A stretch of DNA of 64,000 nt, taken from Acidobacteriota bacterium. Lineage in GTDB: Bacteria; Acidobacteriota; Blastocatellia; Pyrinomonadales; Pyrinomonadaceae. Each line of letters opens with the position of its first letter. Position 1 is the stretch's first letter. The notes under the pieces are model-generated. The model saw nothing but the letters and a program-made list of their open reading frames with translations, had not been told where the DNA came from and searched no databases. Below, in pieces: positions 56,092 through 64,000 of the stretch. Made by a program: the position numbers and the translations under genes. The stretch lies in contig JAFAVK010000127.1 of NCBI GenBank assembly GCA_019242475.1, positions 124,001-188,000 on the forward strand, written 5' to 3'.

Positions 56092-56875
56092 AAGGCTGAC
56101 GCCGGAAGTCGAGGGCTTCATCGTCGAGCAGTACCGCGGCGGCCGGAGCGCGGGCGAGATTCTGAGGGGCATCCCCTTCAAGACGAAGAAGACCGTCTAC
56201 GACGTGCTCGAACGTCACGGCGTGCGGCGGCGCGGCGGCGTCGCCGACTACAAGAAGGGCTTCGACGAGGCGGCCTTCGCCGTCATCGACACGGCCGAGA
56301 AGGCGTACTGGCTTGGCGTACTCATCACGGATGGTTACGTGGTTGCGTCGAAACAGACTGGCTCGCCGGTCGTCGGATTGCAGATGATCGACCGCGAGGC
56401 GGCCGAAGGGTTCCGTGGCTTTCTCGGGCTACAACACCCGGTGCTGTGCATCGGGCCGAAGGGGGAGCGCCATCAGCCGATGTACCGCGCGGTCTGTCAC
56501 TCCCGCCGCCTGGCGCGCGACCTCGCGCGGTTCGGCGTCATCCCGCGCAAGAGTCACAGCACCTTCCTGCCGATCCTCGCGGAAGGGTTGATGCCGCACC
56601 TCCTCCGCGGACTGTTCGACGGCGACGGGACGGCGAGCCGCCGCGCGGACGGCCAGCTGCTCGTCGGCTTCTGCGGAAGCGAGCGGCTGGTCGCGGAGGT
56701 GCGGATGTGGCTCATCTGCCGCCTCGGCGTCTCGGACAACCGCGTCCACGAAAACGGCACGATACGTTACGTCCAGTGGTCGCACCGCTCGGACGTGCGG
56801 CGCATCGCGCGCTACCTTTACGGCGGCGGGCCGCGCCTGTCGAGGAAATACGAACTGCTCAGGGAATGTCTATGA
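56069..56875 (+). CDS. Free-standing LAGLIDADG homing endonuclease inside the split dnaE
   Basis: A 268-residue protein in the +1 frame relative to dnaE. The N-terminal part (about 8-60) is basic and helical with a helix-turn-helix look (SAGEILRGIPFKTKKTVYDV). Two LAGLIDADG motifs follow: YWLGVLITDGYV (about 80-91) and LLRGLFDGDGTA (about 178-189), each with the acidic residue needed for catalysis. The ATG overlaps the last 23 nt of IntN and is preceded by GGAGGT 8 nt upstream, so it is translated as a separate protein. The stop overlaps the IntC start (ATGA). It probably cuts intein-less dnaE alleles to spread the element. Confidence 0.93.
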   Translation: MPHPAWTKRLTPEVEGFIVEQYRGGRSAGEILRGIPFKTKKTVYDVLERHGVRRRGGVADYKKGFDEAAFAVIDTAEKAYWLGVLITDGYVVASKQTGSPVVGLQMIDREAAEGFRGFLGLQHPVLCIGPKGERHQPMYRAVCHSRRLARDLARFGVIPRKSHSTFLPILAEGLMPHLLRGLFDGDGTASRRADGQLLVGFCGSERLVAEVRMWLICRLGVSDNRVHENGTIRYVQWSHRSDVRRIARYLYGGGPRLSRKYELLRECL

Positions 56876-58245
56876 ACGTGAAGAAGACGAAGATCGTGCG
56901 CGTGACGCCCGTCGGGGTCGAGAAGACCTACAACATGGAGATGCGGGCGCCGCACCACAACTATTTTGTCAACGGGCTGCTGTCGGCCAACAGCCACTCG
57001 GTGGCCTACGCGCACGTGGCGTATCAGACGGCGTATCTGAAGGCGCATTACCCGGAGCACTTCTACGCGGCGGTCATGACGAACGTGACCGACGACACGG
57101 CGAAGATTTTCAAGTACGCGTCGGAGCTGCGGTCGCAGGGCATCAAGATGCTGCCGCCCGACGTGAACCAGTCGGGGCCGGGCTTCACCCCCGTCGAGCG
57201 CGCGGTGCGCTACGGGCTCTGCGCGATCAAAGGCATCGGCCAGACGGCCGTGGACGCCGTCATCGCGGCGCGGCAGGAGAAGCCCTTCCGCTCCATCTTC
57301 GACTTCGCCGAGCGCGTCGGCGAGAAGGGGTCGGGCAAGCGCGTCCTCGAAAGCCTGGTCTGCGCCGGCGCCTTCGACTCGCTCCGGCCCGAGGGCGAGG
57401 ACATCCACTCGTGGCGTGCGCGCCTCTTCGCGTGCGTGGACAGGGCGCTGGCGCGCGGCGCGACCGCGCGGCGCGACCGCGACAGCAAGCAGGTGGACAT
57501 GTTCGGCTTCGCCAACGCCGGCGCGCAGGAGGCGGAGGAGCCGCCGCTCCCCGTCACGGGCGTCGAGCCGTGGACGCACAAGGAGCTTCTGACGCGCGAG
57601 AAGGCGGCCGTCGGCTTCTACGTCTCGGGCCACCCGCTCGAAGACTTCACCGAGAAGATCGAGCAGCTCAACTGCGTCCCCATCTCGGAACTCTCGTCGG
57701 TCGAGCCGAACTCGCGCGTGAAGGTCGTCGGCATCTCCTCGGACTTCGTCGTGCGCAACACGAAGAAGGGCGACCGCTACGCGATGTTCCGCCTCGAAGA
57801 CCTCTCGGGCGCGGGCGTGAAGTGCGTGCTCTGGCCCGAGGCGTTCAAGACGAAGGGGTCGGACGCGGCCGACGACGCGATGCTCGTCGCCGTCGGGCGC
57901 TGCGAGGGCGAGGGCAGCCTGACCGTCGTCTGCGACGAGGTGACGGCGTTAGACCGCGCGCGCGTGCCGATGACGAACGGCAAACCGACCTACGCGGGGC
58001 GCCTGCGCGCCAACGCGCTCGTCATCGAGTTCCCGACCTGCGACGACGTGCTGCGCGCCGGTGAAACGGTCGCGGACGCCCTGTTGGCGCATCCCGGCGA
58101 CTGCGAGGTCTTCATCGACCTCCACCTGAACGAAGAGAACCTCACCGTGCGCGCGCGCACCGCGCAGTTCGCCCGCGTCGCGCCCAACAAGCAGTTACAG
58201 GAGACGCTCCTCGCCGCCGGAGTCCGCGTCCGTTGGGTGGAGTAG
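56872..58245 (+). CDS. dnaE: Split intein IntC fused to DNA polymerase III alpha, C-terminal part
   Basis: A 457-residue protein. Residues 1-40 are the intein C-fragment (MNVKKTKIVRVTPVGVEKTY ... ending LLSAN), with block F (NMEMRAPHHNYFVNG) and the terminal Asn preceded by Ala, as in cyanobacterial DnaE inteins. Residues 41-457 are the C-extein beginning SHSVAYAHVAYQTAYLKAHY, then the HhH tail (GLCAIKGIGQTAVDAV), the OB fold (VKVVGISSDFVVRNTKKGDR) and C-terminal domain. The start ATG 56872 is chosen over ATG 56866 because AGGGA at 56861-56865 gives 6-nt spacing only for the second. With the N-part, total extein length is 1184, normal for DnaE. Confidence 0.95.
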   Translation: MNVKKTKIVRVTPVGVEKTYNMEMRAPHHNYFVNGLLSANSHSVAYAHVAYQTAYLKAHYPEHFYAAVMTNVTDDTAKIFKYASELRSQGIKMLPPDVNQSGPGFTPVERAVRYGLCAIKGIGQTAVDAVIAARQEKPFRSIFDFAERVGEKGSGKRVLESLVCAGAFDSLRPEGEDIHSWRARLFACVDRALARGATARRDRDSKQVDMFGFANAGAQEAEEPPLPVTGVEPWTHKELLTREKAAVGFYVSGHPLEDFTEKIEQLNCVPISELSSVEPNSRVKVVGISSDFVVRNTKKGDRYAMFRLEDLSGAGVKCVLWPEAFKTKGSDAADDAMLVAVGRCEGEGSLTVVCDEVTALDRARVPMTNGKPTYAGRLRANALVIEFPTCDDVLRAGETVADALLAHPGDCEVFIDLHLNEENLTVRARTAQFARVAPNKQLQETLLAAGVRVRWVE

Positions 58246-58255
58246 TCTTGGGGAC

Positions 58256-58591
58256 GTGTCAGGCGAGATGAGGTTGAAGACGGTCTATCTCGTGCTCTGC
58301 TTCCTCGGCGCGCTGCTGCCCTACTGGCAGATCGGCCCCTGGCTGGCCGAGAACGGTCTGAACCTGCCGCTCTTCTTCCGGCAGCTCTTTGCGAACCGCG
58401 TGGGCGCCTTCTTCGGGATGGACGTGTTCGTCTCGGCCGCGGCGCTGCTGGTCTTCGCGTGGGCCGAGGGGCGACGCGGGAGCTTTCGTGCATTTTGGCC
58501 GGTGTTGCTGGCCGTCCTGGCCGTGGGCGTCTCGCTCGGGCTGCCGCTCTTCCTCTACCTGCGCGAGCGGCGTCTGGAGCGGAGCGGGTAG
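58256..58591 (+). CDS. DUF2834 small membrane protein
   Basis: A 111-residue protein with three transmembrane helices (about 9-27, 47-67, 80-103) and an N-terminal LCFLGALLPYWQIGPWLAEN that matches the DUF2834 family. The start is GTG 58256 or ATG four codons later at 58268. Function unknown. It is 10 nt after dnaE and could be co-transcribed. Confidence 0.75.
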   Translation: MSGEMRLKTVYLVLCFLGALLPYWQIGPWLAENGLNLPLFFRQLFANRVGAFFGMDVFVSAAALLVFAWAEGRRGSFRAFWPVLLAVLAVGVSLGLPLFLYLRERRLERSG

Positions 58592-58719
58592 GCGCGCGAA
58601 AGACGCCGCGGAGCAATAAGCCTTCCTCGTCGCCCACTTCAGCCGCGGCGTCGCGCGCGTGCTCAAGGCCGTCGAGTTGTTGGGGGAACTGACGCCGTGC
58701 GTCTCGCCCCGGCCGGCGC

Positions 58720-60506
58720 CTACTGTCCCGGCACGAGGAACACGTCCCAGGCCCAGCGATTCACCTTCGCGCCCTTCGCGTCGTCCACCTTCGCCCGGTA
58801 GCGGAAGCGGTTGCCGTGCTCGTCCGTACGCTTCGACTCCTTGTAGTCGAGGTGTATCCGCGCCACGTCCAACTCCGGCAGCGTGTGCAGCTCCCAGGGC
58901 TGCGAGACCCCGTCGTGGTTCGTGTCCTGCCACAGCCGGAGGTAGGCGAAGACCGCGTCGCGCGCGTCAATCACGCCGTCGGCGTTGCCGCCGCGCGCCG
59001 GCGCGTCGAAGACCGAGAGCGCTTGGAGCCCGTTGGGCGGGTCGGCGAGCGGCTGCGGCGTGTAGTTGCCGAACAGCTCGCGCCCGCTGTCGATGACCCC
59101 GTTGTGGTTGCGGTCGAACGCCAGCCAGGCGTCGTCGGAGCCTGCGGCCGTCCAGGAGACGCGCTCGCGCGCCCCGTCGTTGTCGAGGTCGAAGCTCACG
59201 CCGTCGGCCGCGCTCGTCAGTTGGAAGCCGTCGCCGTTAACGTCCACGGCGAGCGGCGAGGGGCCGCAGTAGAGTGGGTCGCCGTAGTAAGGGTTCTCGC
59301 AGCCGCCGACGAAGGGAACGTCGCAGCCGAAGCCCAGGGAGCCGGAGCAGTCGCCGGCGAGGCCGCCGAGGAGGTCGCGGCAGACCTGCTCGCCGGAGTC
59401 CCAGAAGAAGCCGAGCGCCTCGCAGCTCGCAGGGTCGCCAGCCGAGCAGCACATCCCGGTGCCGTCCGGCATCGTCCCCGGCGGGCAACTCCCGTTAATG
59501 GCGTAAGTGGTGCAAGCGCCGCCGCTCGTCGGCGTGGGAGTCGGCGTCGGGCAGGTAGTGAGGTCATTGACGACCAGCTTCGACGAGCACGCGCCGCCAA
59601 CGCTGGTGGGCTTACAACGCACCTCGACCCGCTCGGTGGCAATTCTGCCGGTGGTGTAGCCGCCCACCGTAATGTTACTGGCATAGCAGTATCCGAGACA
59701 GTCCCGCCTTTCGATGCGTTGAATTTCATCCCCGCACGTCCCCGCCTCATCCGCCACACCCAGCCTGATGCCGGCGCGGTAGCTTGCGTTCGGGGTGTTG
59801 AGGTTGAAGCTTGTTGGGATGAACCTGGAGAATAACGCCGTGCCGGTGCTGCGGCCACTTTTTTTTCCAGGGGAGTCAGTCTCCCCGGATGTTCTTTATC
59901 GGGCACGTACCTTTTACCGGCTATCCACACCGTCCCGTCGTCGAACCCTATCATCTGGACGGAGAACCTGATCTTTTTAATGTTCGGCGGGTATTTTGAT
60001 GCTTTCAGTTGCTCCCTCACGGCGTAGAAGTCCTCGTCGGACAATCCGATCTCGACACTCTCCCCGGGCATGACGGGGTGCGCCGTGTTGGTAGGAACTA
60101 TGCCGTCCGCGTCGGGTATAGGGCTTTCGCCGTAGTCGAGCGGCTCGACAAAATCCAACTCACCTTCTTGTCCTTTAGGGCGTGGGAAACGGAGTCTGAT
60201 GGACAAGTGCGTGATGGGCCGGTCTGAGTCGTTGCGAACACTGACCGTCAGCCCTTTAAACCAGTCCTCTCCGGCAGAAAACCTTTTGCCAGGTTTAATG
60301 ACGCCGATGTGGGATTTCGTCAGGGTAATCTCTACGGGCGGGCTGAAGTCGTCTGCTTTTTCGAGAACCGTGTCCCCCTCCTGGTAAGTCACCTCAGTGT
60401 GGCCGCGTAAGGATGCAATCGACCAAGGGGAAAGTGTCGAGACAGCCGCTAGCATTAGGAAAGCGAAAAAGCTTAGCCGGGCCGTGGAAGGTGTGCCGTA
60501 TTTCAT
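58720..60506 (-). pseudogene. Secreted EF-hand-like protein interrupted by a frameshift at an A8 tract
   Basis: Residues 1-216 (signal peptide, then beta-rich domain with DNDSDRPITHLSIRLRF-like turns) read in one frame from ATG 60506. At the run of eight A (minus strand, 59866-59859) the frame changes; with nine A it would continue as [17 protein letters not shown] into a second frame to the stop at 58720. The joined protein is about 594 residues and has a Thr/Pro linker ([12 protein letters not shown]), Cys-rich region and EF-hand-like repeats ([34 protein letters not shown]). It could be a real disruption, a slippage site or a sequencing error. Confidence 0.75.
59859..59866 (-). other. A8 homopolymer at the frameshift point
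   Basis: Eight T on plus (eight A on minus) in CTGGAAAAAAAAGTGG. One added A restores a single reading frame across 58720-60506. Transcriptional or ribosomal slippage is possible at such tracts. Confidence 0.8.
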
Positions 60507-61062
60507 GAGGCTTCTCCTATCGCTAGCTAGGACGGTTCCGTGCGAGGCGAACGGTTGCGAGGAAGGACGATTGCTTGATGAGCAGCAGCAGTTTTCGTCG
60601 TGGCGCAGAACTTTTACTCCCGTTCAAAATCATTGTCAACGAAATTCTCACCCGCCCTCACGCCGAAACGTCAGGGTTACGCCTCTCGCTTCAATTAGGG
60701 TGGCGCGCCGGCAAAACGTGCCCGGAAATCTTCGACCGACCCTCGGCGTCAGCCGGCGCCGACACACTAAAAAAACACCCGGGGCGCGGCCGGATGGCGC
60801 TTGGGTGTTGCAACTTCGTACTGCAATAGTGCATCATAGTGCGGTCATTCCTTCTCTCGCGCATCGACGGTGATGCGCCCCGCGCCTCGTGAATGGCGGC
60901 GGCGTTCTGGATGGGTTCGAGAGTGAGGCAGTTGTTAACAGACCGGAAGCCGCTCAAACGTTGAGCACCCCAGACGCGAGCCTTCGTTGCCACCGTCCCG
61001 CCGAAGTAAACTTCAATGGGAAGCTTCTCTTGATACTCCTTTCGAGGGAGAGGTACATCTGA
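60507..61062. other. Intergenic region, about 556 bp
   Basis: Between the divergent frameshifted gene and the RRM gene. Short frames in it have no recognisable domains. A hairpin CTCCTTTCGAGGGAG and an AGGGAGAGG purine stretch precede the RRM gene and may regulate its translation. I see no tRNA or transposon features. Confidence 0.4.
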
Positions 61063-61458
61063 ATGTCCATTAAACTTTACGTCGGCAACCTTTCGTTCCA
61101 GACTTCGAGCGAAGACCTCCGCGACCTGTTCTCGCAGGCCGGCACGGTCGAGTCGGCCTCGGTCGTCGAGGATCGCGACACGGGCCGCTCGCGCGGCTTC
61201 GGCTTCGTCGAGATGGGTTCGCGCGAAGAGGGCGAGGCCGCCATCCAGCAGTTCAACGGCAAGGAGTTCGGCGGCCGCAACCTCACCGTCAACGAGGCCC
61301 GGCCCCGCGAGGATCGCGGCGGCGGGCGCGGCGGCTTCGGCGGCGGCGGTAACCGCGGCGGCGGCGGCAGCGGTCGTGGCGGCTACGGCGGCGGCGGCGG
61401 CAATCGCGGCGGCGGTGGCGGCTACGGCGGCGGCGGCAACCGCGAGCCCCGCTGGTAA
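61063..61458 (+). CDS. Glycine-rich RNA-binding protein with one RRM
   Basis: A 131-residue protein with an RRM (about 3-80): RNP2 KLYVGNLSF and RNP1 RGFGFVEM. The C-terminal third is Gly/Arg rich ([12 protein letters not shown]), typical of cold-induced RNA-binding proteins. A perfect terminator follows at 61489. The downstream DEAD-box helicase may share its role in RNA remodelling. Confidence 0.93.
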   Translation: MSIKLYVGNLSFQTSSEDLRDLFSQAGTVESASVVEDRDTGRSRGFGFVEMGSREEGEAAIQQFNGKEFGGRNLTVNEARPREDRGGGRGGFGGGGNRGGGGSGRGGYGGGGGNRGGGGGYGGGGNREPRW

Positions 61459-61488
61459 GCCGGAGCCAACAGCCGGCGACTGACACGC

Positions 61489-61532
61489 GAAAGCGCCCCC
61501 GGCACAAGCAACCGCCGGGGGCGCTTTCTCAA
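61489..61532 (+). terminator. Rho-independent terminator after the RRM gene
   Basis: Perfect 15-bp stem (61489-61503 with 61514-61528), 10-nt loop, followed by TCAATTTT. GC-rich stem and a modest T run. Confidence 0.88.
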
Positions 61533-61578
61533 TTTTCAAGAGACCGCCCCGCAAGAGGGCGGCGTTAGAAGGAACTGA

Positions 61579-62817
61579 ATGAACTTTTCTGAACTCGGAC
61601 TCCGGCCCGCCTACGCGCGCCGCTGCGAGTCCCTCGGCTATGAGAAGCCGACCACGATTCAAGAGCGCGCGATTCCCGTCGTGCTGACCGGCGCCGACCT
61701 CATCGGCTGCGCCGAGACCGGCACGGGCAAGACCGCCGCCTTCCTCCTCCCGACGATGCAGAGGATGAGCGAGGCGCCCCGGCCGGGCGTCCGCGTGCTC
61801 GTGCTCGCGCCGACGCGCGAGCTTGTGACGCAGATTCACGAGAGCTACAAGCAGCTCGCCCCGAAGGGCAGCGCGAAGTGCGCGGCCGTCATCGGCGGCG
61901 CCTCGATGTCGAACCAGACGGACGCGTTGCGCCGCGGCGCGGGCGTGGTCGTCGCCACCCCGGGCCGCCTGCTCGACCACGTCGAGCGGCGCACGGTTGA
62001 CCTGTCGTTCGTCGAGGTGCTCGTGCTCGACGAGGCCGACCGGATGCTCGACATGGGCTTCCTGCCGGCCATCCGCCGCATCCTCGCGGAGCTTCCCGAG
62101 AAGCGCCAGACGCTCCTCTTCTCCGCGACGATGTCGCCCGAGATCGAGAGCCTCGCGCGCTCGACGATGAAGCAGCCGAAGATGGTCGAGGTCAGCCCGC
62201 GCGGCCGCGCGGCCGTGACCGTCGAGCAGACGGCCTACCCCGTGGCGCTGGAGTCGAAGACGGCTCTGCTGCTCGACCTGTTGGAGCGCGAGCGCGACAA
62301 CTTCGAGCGCGTGCTCGTCTTCACCAGGACGCGGCGCGGGGCCGAGCGCCTCTCGCACATCCTGCTCGCGCGCGACCACAAGGTGAACCGCATCCACGCC
62401 GACCGCACGCAGCCCCAGCGCGAGGCCGCCCTGCGCGGCTTCAAGGACGGGCAGACGCGCGTGCTCGTGGCGACCGACATCGCCGCGCGCGGCATCGACG
62501 TGGAGTCGATCTCGCACGTCATCAACTACGACGTGCCGACCGCGCCCGAGGACTACGTCCACCGTATCGGGCGGACGGGTCGCGCCGGCAAGACCGGGCG
62601 CGCCATCACGCTCGTCACGCCCGTGGACGAACTCTCGATGCGCGCCATCGAGCGCCTGACGGGCCAGGCGGTCGAGCGCGTGGTGCTCCCCTCCTTCGGC
62701 GGCGCGCCCGCCGTCGCGCAGCGTGCGGCGGTCGGCGCGGCGAAGCCCTTCCGCGCGATGCGCGGCGCCGGCAGCAGCTCGCGCCGCAGTTTCCGCCCGC
62801 GGCGCGCGGGCAGGTAA
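61579..62817 (+). CDS. DEAD-box RNA helicase (RhlE-like)
   Basis: A 412-residue helicase with Q motif (GYEKPTTIQERAIP), motif I AETGTGKTA, motif Ia PTRELV, motif II DEAD (VLVLDEADRMLDMGF), motif III SAT, and C-terminal motifs (TDIAARGIDVESISHVINYD, HRIGRTGRAG). A short Arg/Ser-rich tail may bind RNA. It lies between the RRM gene and infA. Confidence 0.95.
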   Translation: MNFSELGLRPAYARRCESLGYEKPTTIQERAIPVVLTGADLIGCAETGTGKTAAFLLPTMQRMSEAPRPGVRVLVLAPTRELVTQIHESYKQLAPKGSAKCAAVIGGASMSNQTDALRRGAGVVVATPGRLLDHVERRTVDLSFVEVLVLDEADRMLDMGFLPAIRRILAELPEKRQTLLFSATMSPEIESLARSTMKQPKMVEVSPRGRAAVTVEQTAYPVALESKTALLLDLLERERDNFERVLVFTRTRRGAERLSHILLARDHKVNRIHADRTQPQREAALRGFKDGQTRVLVATDIAARGIDVESISHVINYDVPTAPEDYVHRIGRTGRAGKTGRAITLVTPVDELSMRAIERLTGQAVERVVLPSFGGAPAVAQRAAVGAAKPFRAMRGAGSSSRRSFRPRRAGR

Positions 62818-62834
62818 GCTCGACTTCAAACGAA

Positions 62835-62868
62835 CGGCCGCGCGGCTCTCTCGAAGGACGCGCGGCCG
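62835..62868 (+). promoter_or_regulatory. GC hairpin in the infA leader
   Basis: Perfect 10-bp stem CGGCCGCGCG/CGCGCGGCCG (62835-62844 with 62859-62868) with a 14-nt loop and no T run. It lies 35 nt before the infA start, suggesting a translation or attenuation element. Confidence 0.35.
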
Positions 62869-62902
62869 AAACCCCAACCCAGAGATTCAAGGAGACTAAC
62901 GA

Positions 62903-63124
62903 TTGGCTAAAGAAGACCTCGTCCCGGCATCCGGCGTAGTAGTGGACAAGCAGCCCAACGCCTTCTTCATGGTTCAGATCGACAACAGCGAACACGTCGT
63001 GCTCGCGCAGATTTCGGGGAAGATGCGCAAGAACCGCATCCGCATCCTCGTCGGCGACCGCGTCAGCGTCGAGCTGTCGCCCTACGACCTCACGCGCGGC
63101 CGCATCACCTACAGGTACAAGTAA
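62903..63124 (+). CDS. infA: Translation initiation factor IF-1
   Basis: A 73-residue OB-fold protein with conserved [20 protein letters not shown] and [20 protein letters not shown]. It starts with TTG at 62903, preceded by AAGGAG with 8-nt spacing, an uncommon start for this gene. It helps IF-2 and IF-3 place the initiator tRNA. Confidence 0.97.
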   Translation: MAKEDLVPASGVVVDKQPNAFFMVQIDNSEHVVLAQISGKMRKNRIRILVGDRVSVELSPYDLTRGRITYRYK

Positions 63125-63391
63125 GCCCCGCGCCCCGACCCCGCGCGCCCATGAAATGCGTGTGGCGGCGCCTCGACGCGCCGCCACCATCCGCAACCCA
63201 CCCGATTCGCCCGCGCCCGCGCGGCGAAGCACGCACGCCTCCGGAGTCCACTTCACCTCCGCGTAAACTGACACGGCCGTCGGCGACGGAATACTTCTGC
63301 CACGGAGACGCGGCGGGCGGTGTTCTATTCGTAGGGCGAAGCTTCGGCTTCTCTGTGCCCTCAAAATCCAACACGGCCGAGGTCAACATGC

Positions 63392-64000
63392 ATGCGTAGA
63401 TTTTCCACCCCCTCGCTCACGGTCTTGCTCTGCCTGCTCCTCTGCGCCGCGCCTTCGTTCGCGCAGGGCGTCGGGCCGGGGAGCGCCGCCGTCAGTCAGG
63501 CGGAGGCCGAGAAGTGGCGCGAGGACTTGCGGTACATGGCGCGCGAGATGGAGCTGCGCCACAAGAACCTCTTTCACACGATGACGCGCGAGCAGTTCGA
63601 GACGGCCGTCCGCAGGCTGGACGAACGCATCCCCTCGCTCGCGCGCCACCAGATCGTCGTCGAGCTGATGCGCATCGTGGCGTTGGTCGGCGACGGCCAC
63701 ACCAACCTCTCGCCGACGCGCGACCCGAAGGTCGGCTTCCGCACGCTGCCCGTCAAGCTCTACCTCTTCAAGGACGGCATGTTCGTCCGCGCCGCCGAGC
63801 GCGGCCACGCCGACCTGCTCGGCGCGCGCGTCGTGCAGATCGGCGACCTCGAAGTGGAAGAGGCGGTCGCCCGCGCGCGCGAGGTCGTCGGGCGCGACAA
63901 CGAGATGGACGTGCGCTTCTACGCGCCCCTCCTGCTCGCCATGCCCGAGGTGCTCCACGCGCTCGGCCTCTCCGAGAGCCCCGAGGCCGCGCGCTTCACC
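63392..64000 (+). CDS. S41-like exported peptidase, partial (continues past window)
   Basis: The frame is open from ATG 63392 to the window end (203 codons). It has a signal peptide (about 1-25, ending SFAQ), then a helical N-domain with VALVGDGHTNL (about 93-103), the pattern seen in the N-terminal part of tail-specific (S41) proteases. The catalytic Ser/Lys lie beyond the window. An ATG four bases upstream is out of use because it runs into TAG after two codons. Confidence 0.7.
   Translation, partial: MRRFSTPSLTVLLCLLLCAAPSFAQGVGPGSAAVSQAEAEKWREDLRYMAREMELRHKNLFHTMTREQFETAVRRLDERIPSLARHQIVVELMRIVALVGDGHTNLSPTRDPKVGFRTLPVKLYLFKDGMFVRAAERGHADLLGARVVQIGDLEVEEAVARAREVVGRDNEMDVRFYAPLLLAMPEVLHALGLSESPEAARFT

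Noticed and set aside
56092-56871. Frame of dnaE stays open across the endonuclease region except for one TAA, suggesting a single intein ORF with readthrough
   Set aside because: In GC-rich DNA alternate frames are often open by chance; the translated sequence in that frame has no intein or endonuclease motifs, while the +1 frame has both LAGLIDADG motifs and its own ribosome binding site.
58592-58719. Possible gene remnant between DUF2834 and the frameshifted gene (reads FLVAHFSRGVARVLKAVELL on plus)
   Set aside because: Too short and without start signals; could be chance. Left as a note only.
60507-61062. Small ORFs of 84 and 158 codons in the intergenic space
   Set aside because: No domain, no convincing ribosome binding site, and they overlap the likely leader of the RRM gene or the 5' end of the frameshifted gene on the other strand.
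60691-62877. 728-codon minus-strand ORF over the RRM and helicase genes
   Set aside because: Antisense of two unmistakable genes with RNP and DEAD motifs; translation is low complexity.
63150-63190. Terminator after infA (GTGGCGGCG / CGCCGCCAC hairpin)
   Set aside because: Stem is good, but no T run follows on plus; it may be only a GC dyad, so it was not listed as a terminator.

Overview
The window looks like chromosomal DNA from an Acidobacteriota bacterium, most likely class Blastocatellia. The evidence is very high GC coding sequence, two secreted proteins with the acidobacterial-type VWFA domain, a secreted metalloprotease ending in DUF4214 repeats, an LptD/secretin outer-membrane repertoire and generally acidobacterial gene content. 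This placement is from recognition only; no database search was run. I saw no rRNA, tRNA, CRISPR array or insertion sequence.

Layout. 1-7575: secreted metalloproteases and LptD, all on the minus strand. 7771-12637: a secreted helical protein, a bactofilin-like membrane protein, an ECF sigma/anti-sigma pair and a TlpA-type thioredoxin. 12693-20825: a type II secretion/type IV pilus-like set (PilM-like, two pseudopilins, secretin with a cohesin-like tail, GspE ATPase, GspF). 21235-28388: two VWFA proteins, a cNMP-binding/DUF1003 protein, a CNNM/CBS transporter, CorA and a low-affinity iron permease-like protein. 28441-36428: UbiB/ABC1 kinase, RibF, an MBL hydrolase, DUF1844, GluQ, MazG, a PemK/MazF-type toxin-antitoxin pair and a zinc-ribbon protein. 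36514-47408: M48 protease, DUF885-PrcB fusion, a striking palindromic 21-bp tandem array, JAMM protease, DinB-like protein, AspS, HisS, PagL-like deacylase and gamma carbonic anhydrase. 47638-53153: peptidase-TPR protein, APC permease, DUF423 and RecN. 53461-58245: the replicative polymerase dnaE. 58256-64000: DUF2834, a frameshifted secreted EF-hand-like protein, RRM protein, DEAD-box helicase, IF-1 and the start of an S41-like protein.

Three things stand out. (1) dnaE is broken into two genes by a split intein: DnaE-N plus IntN, then a free-standing LAGLIDADG homing endonuclease with its own ribosome binding site, then IntC plus DnaE-C. The genes overlap by 23 and 4 nt. The intein resembles the cyanobacterial DnaE split intein, but it sits four residues further downstream and has Ser at +1. 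(2) Intergenic spaces are filled by about twenty arrays of tandem heptamers (a different heptamer family at different loci), usually as inverted arms that begin at or inside stop codons. At two genes the array itself encodes the signal peptide, and at two pseudopilins it encodes the leader. (3) At 40643-40894 twelve 21-bp near-palindromic units are open on both strands and encode similar heptapeptide repeats in both directions.
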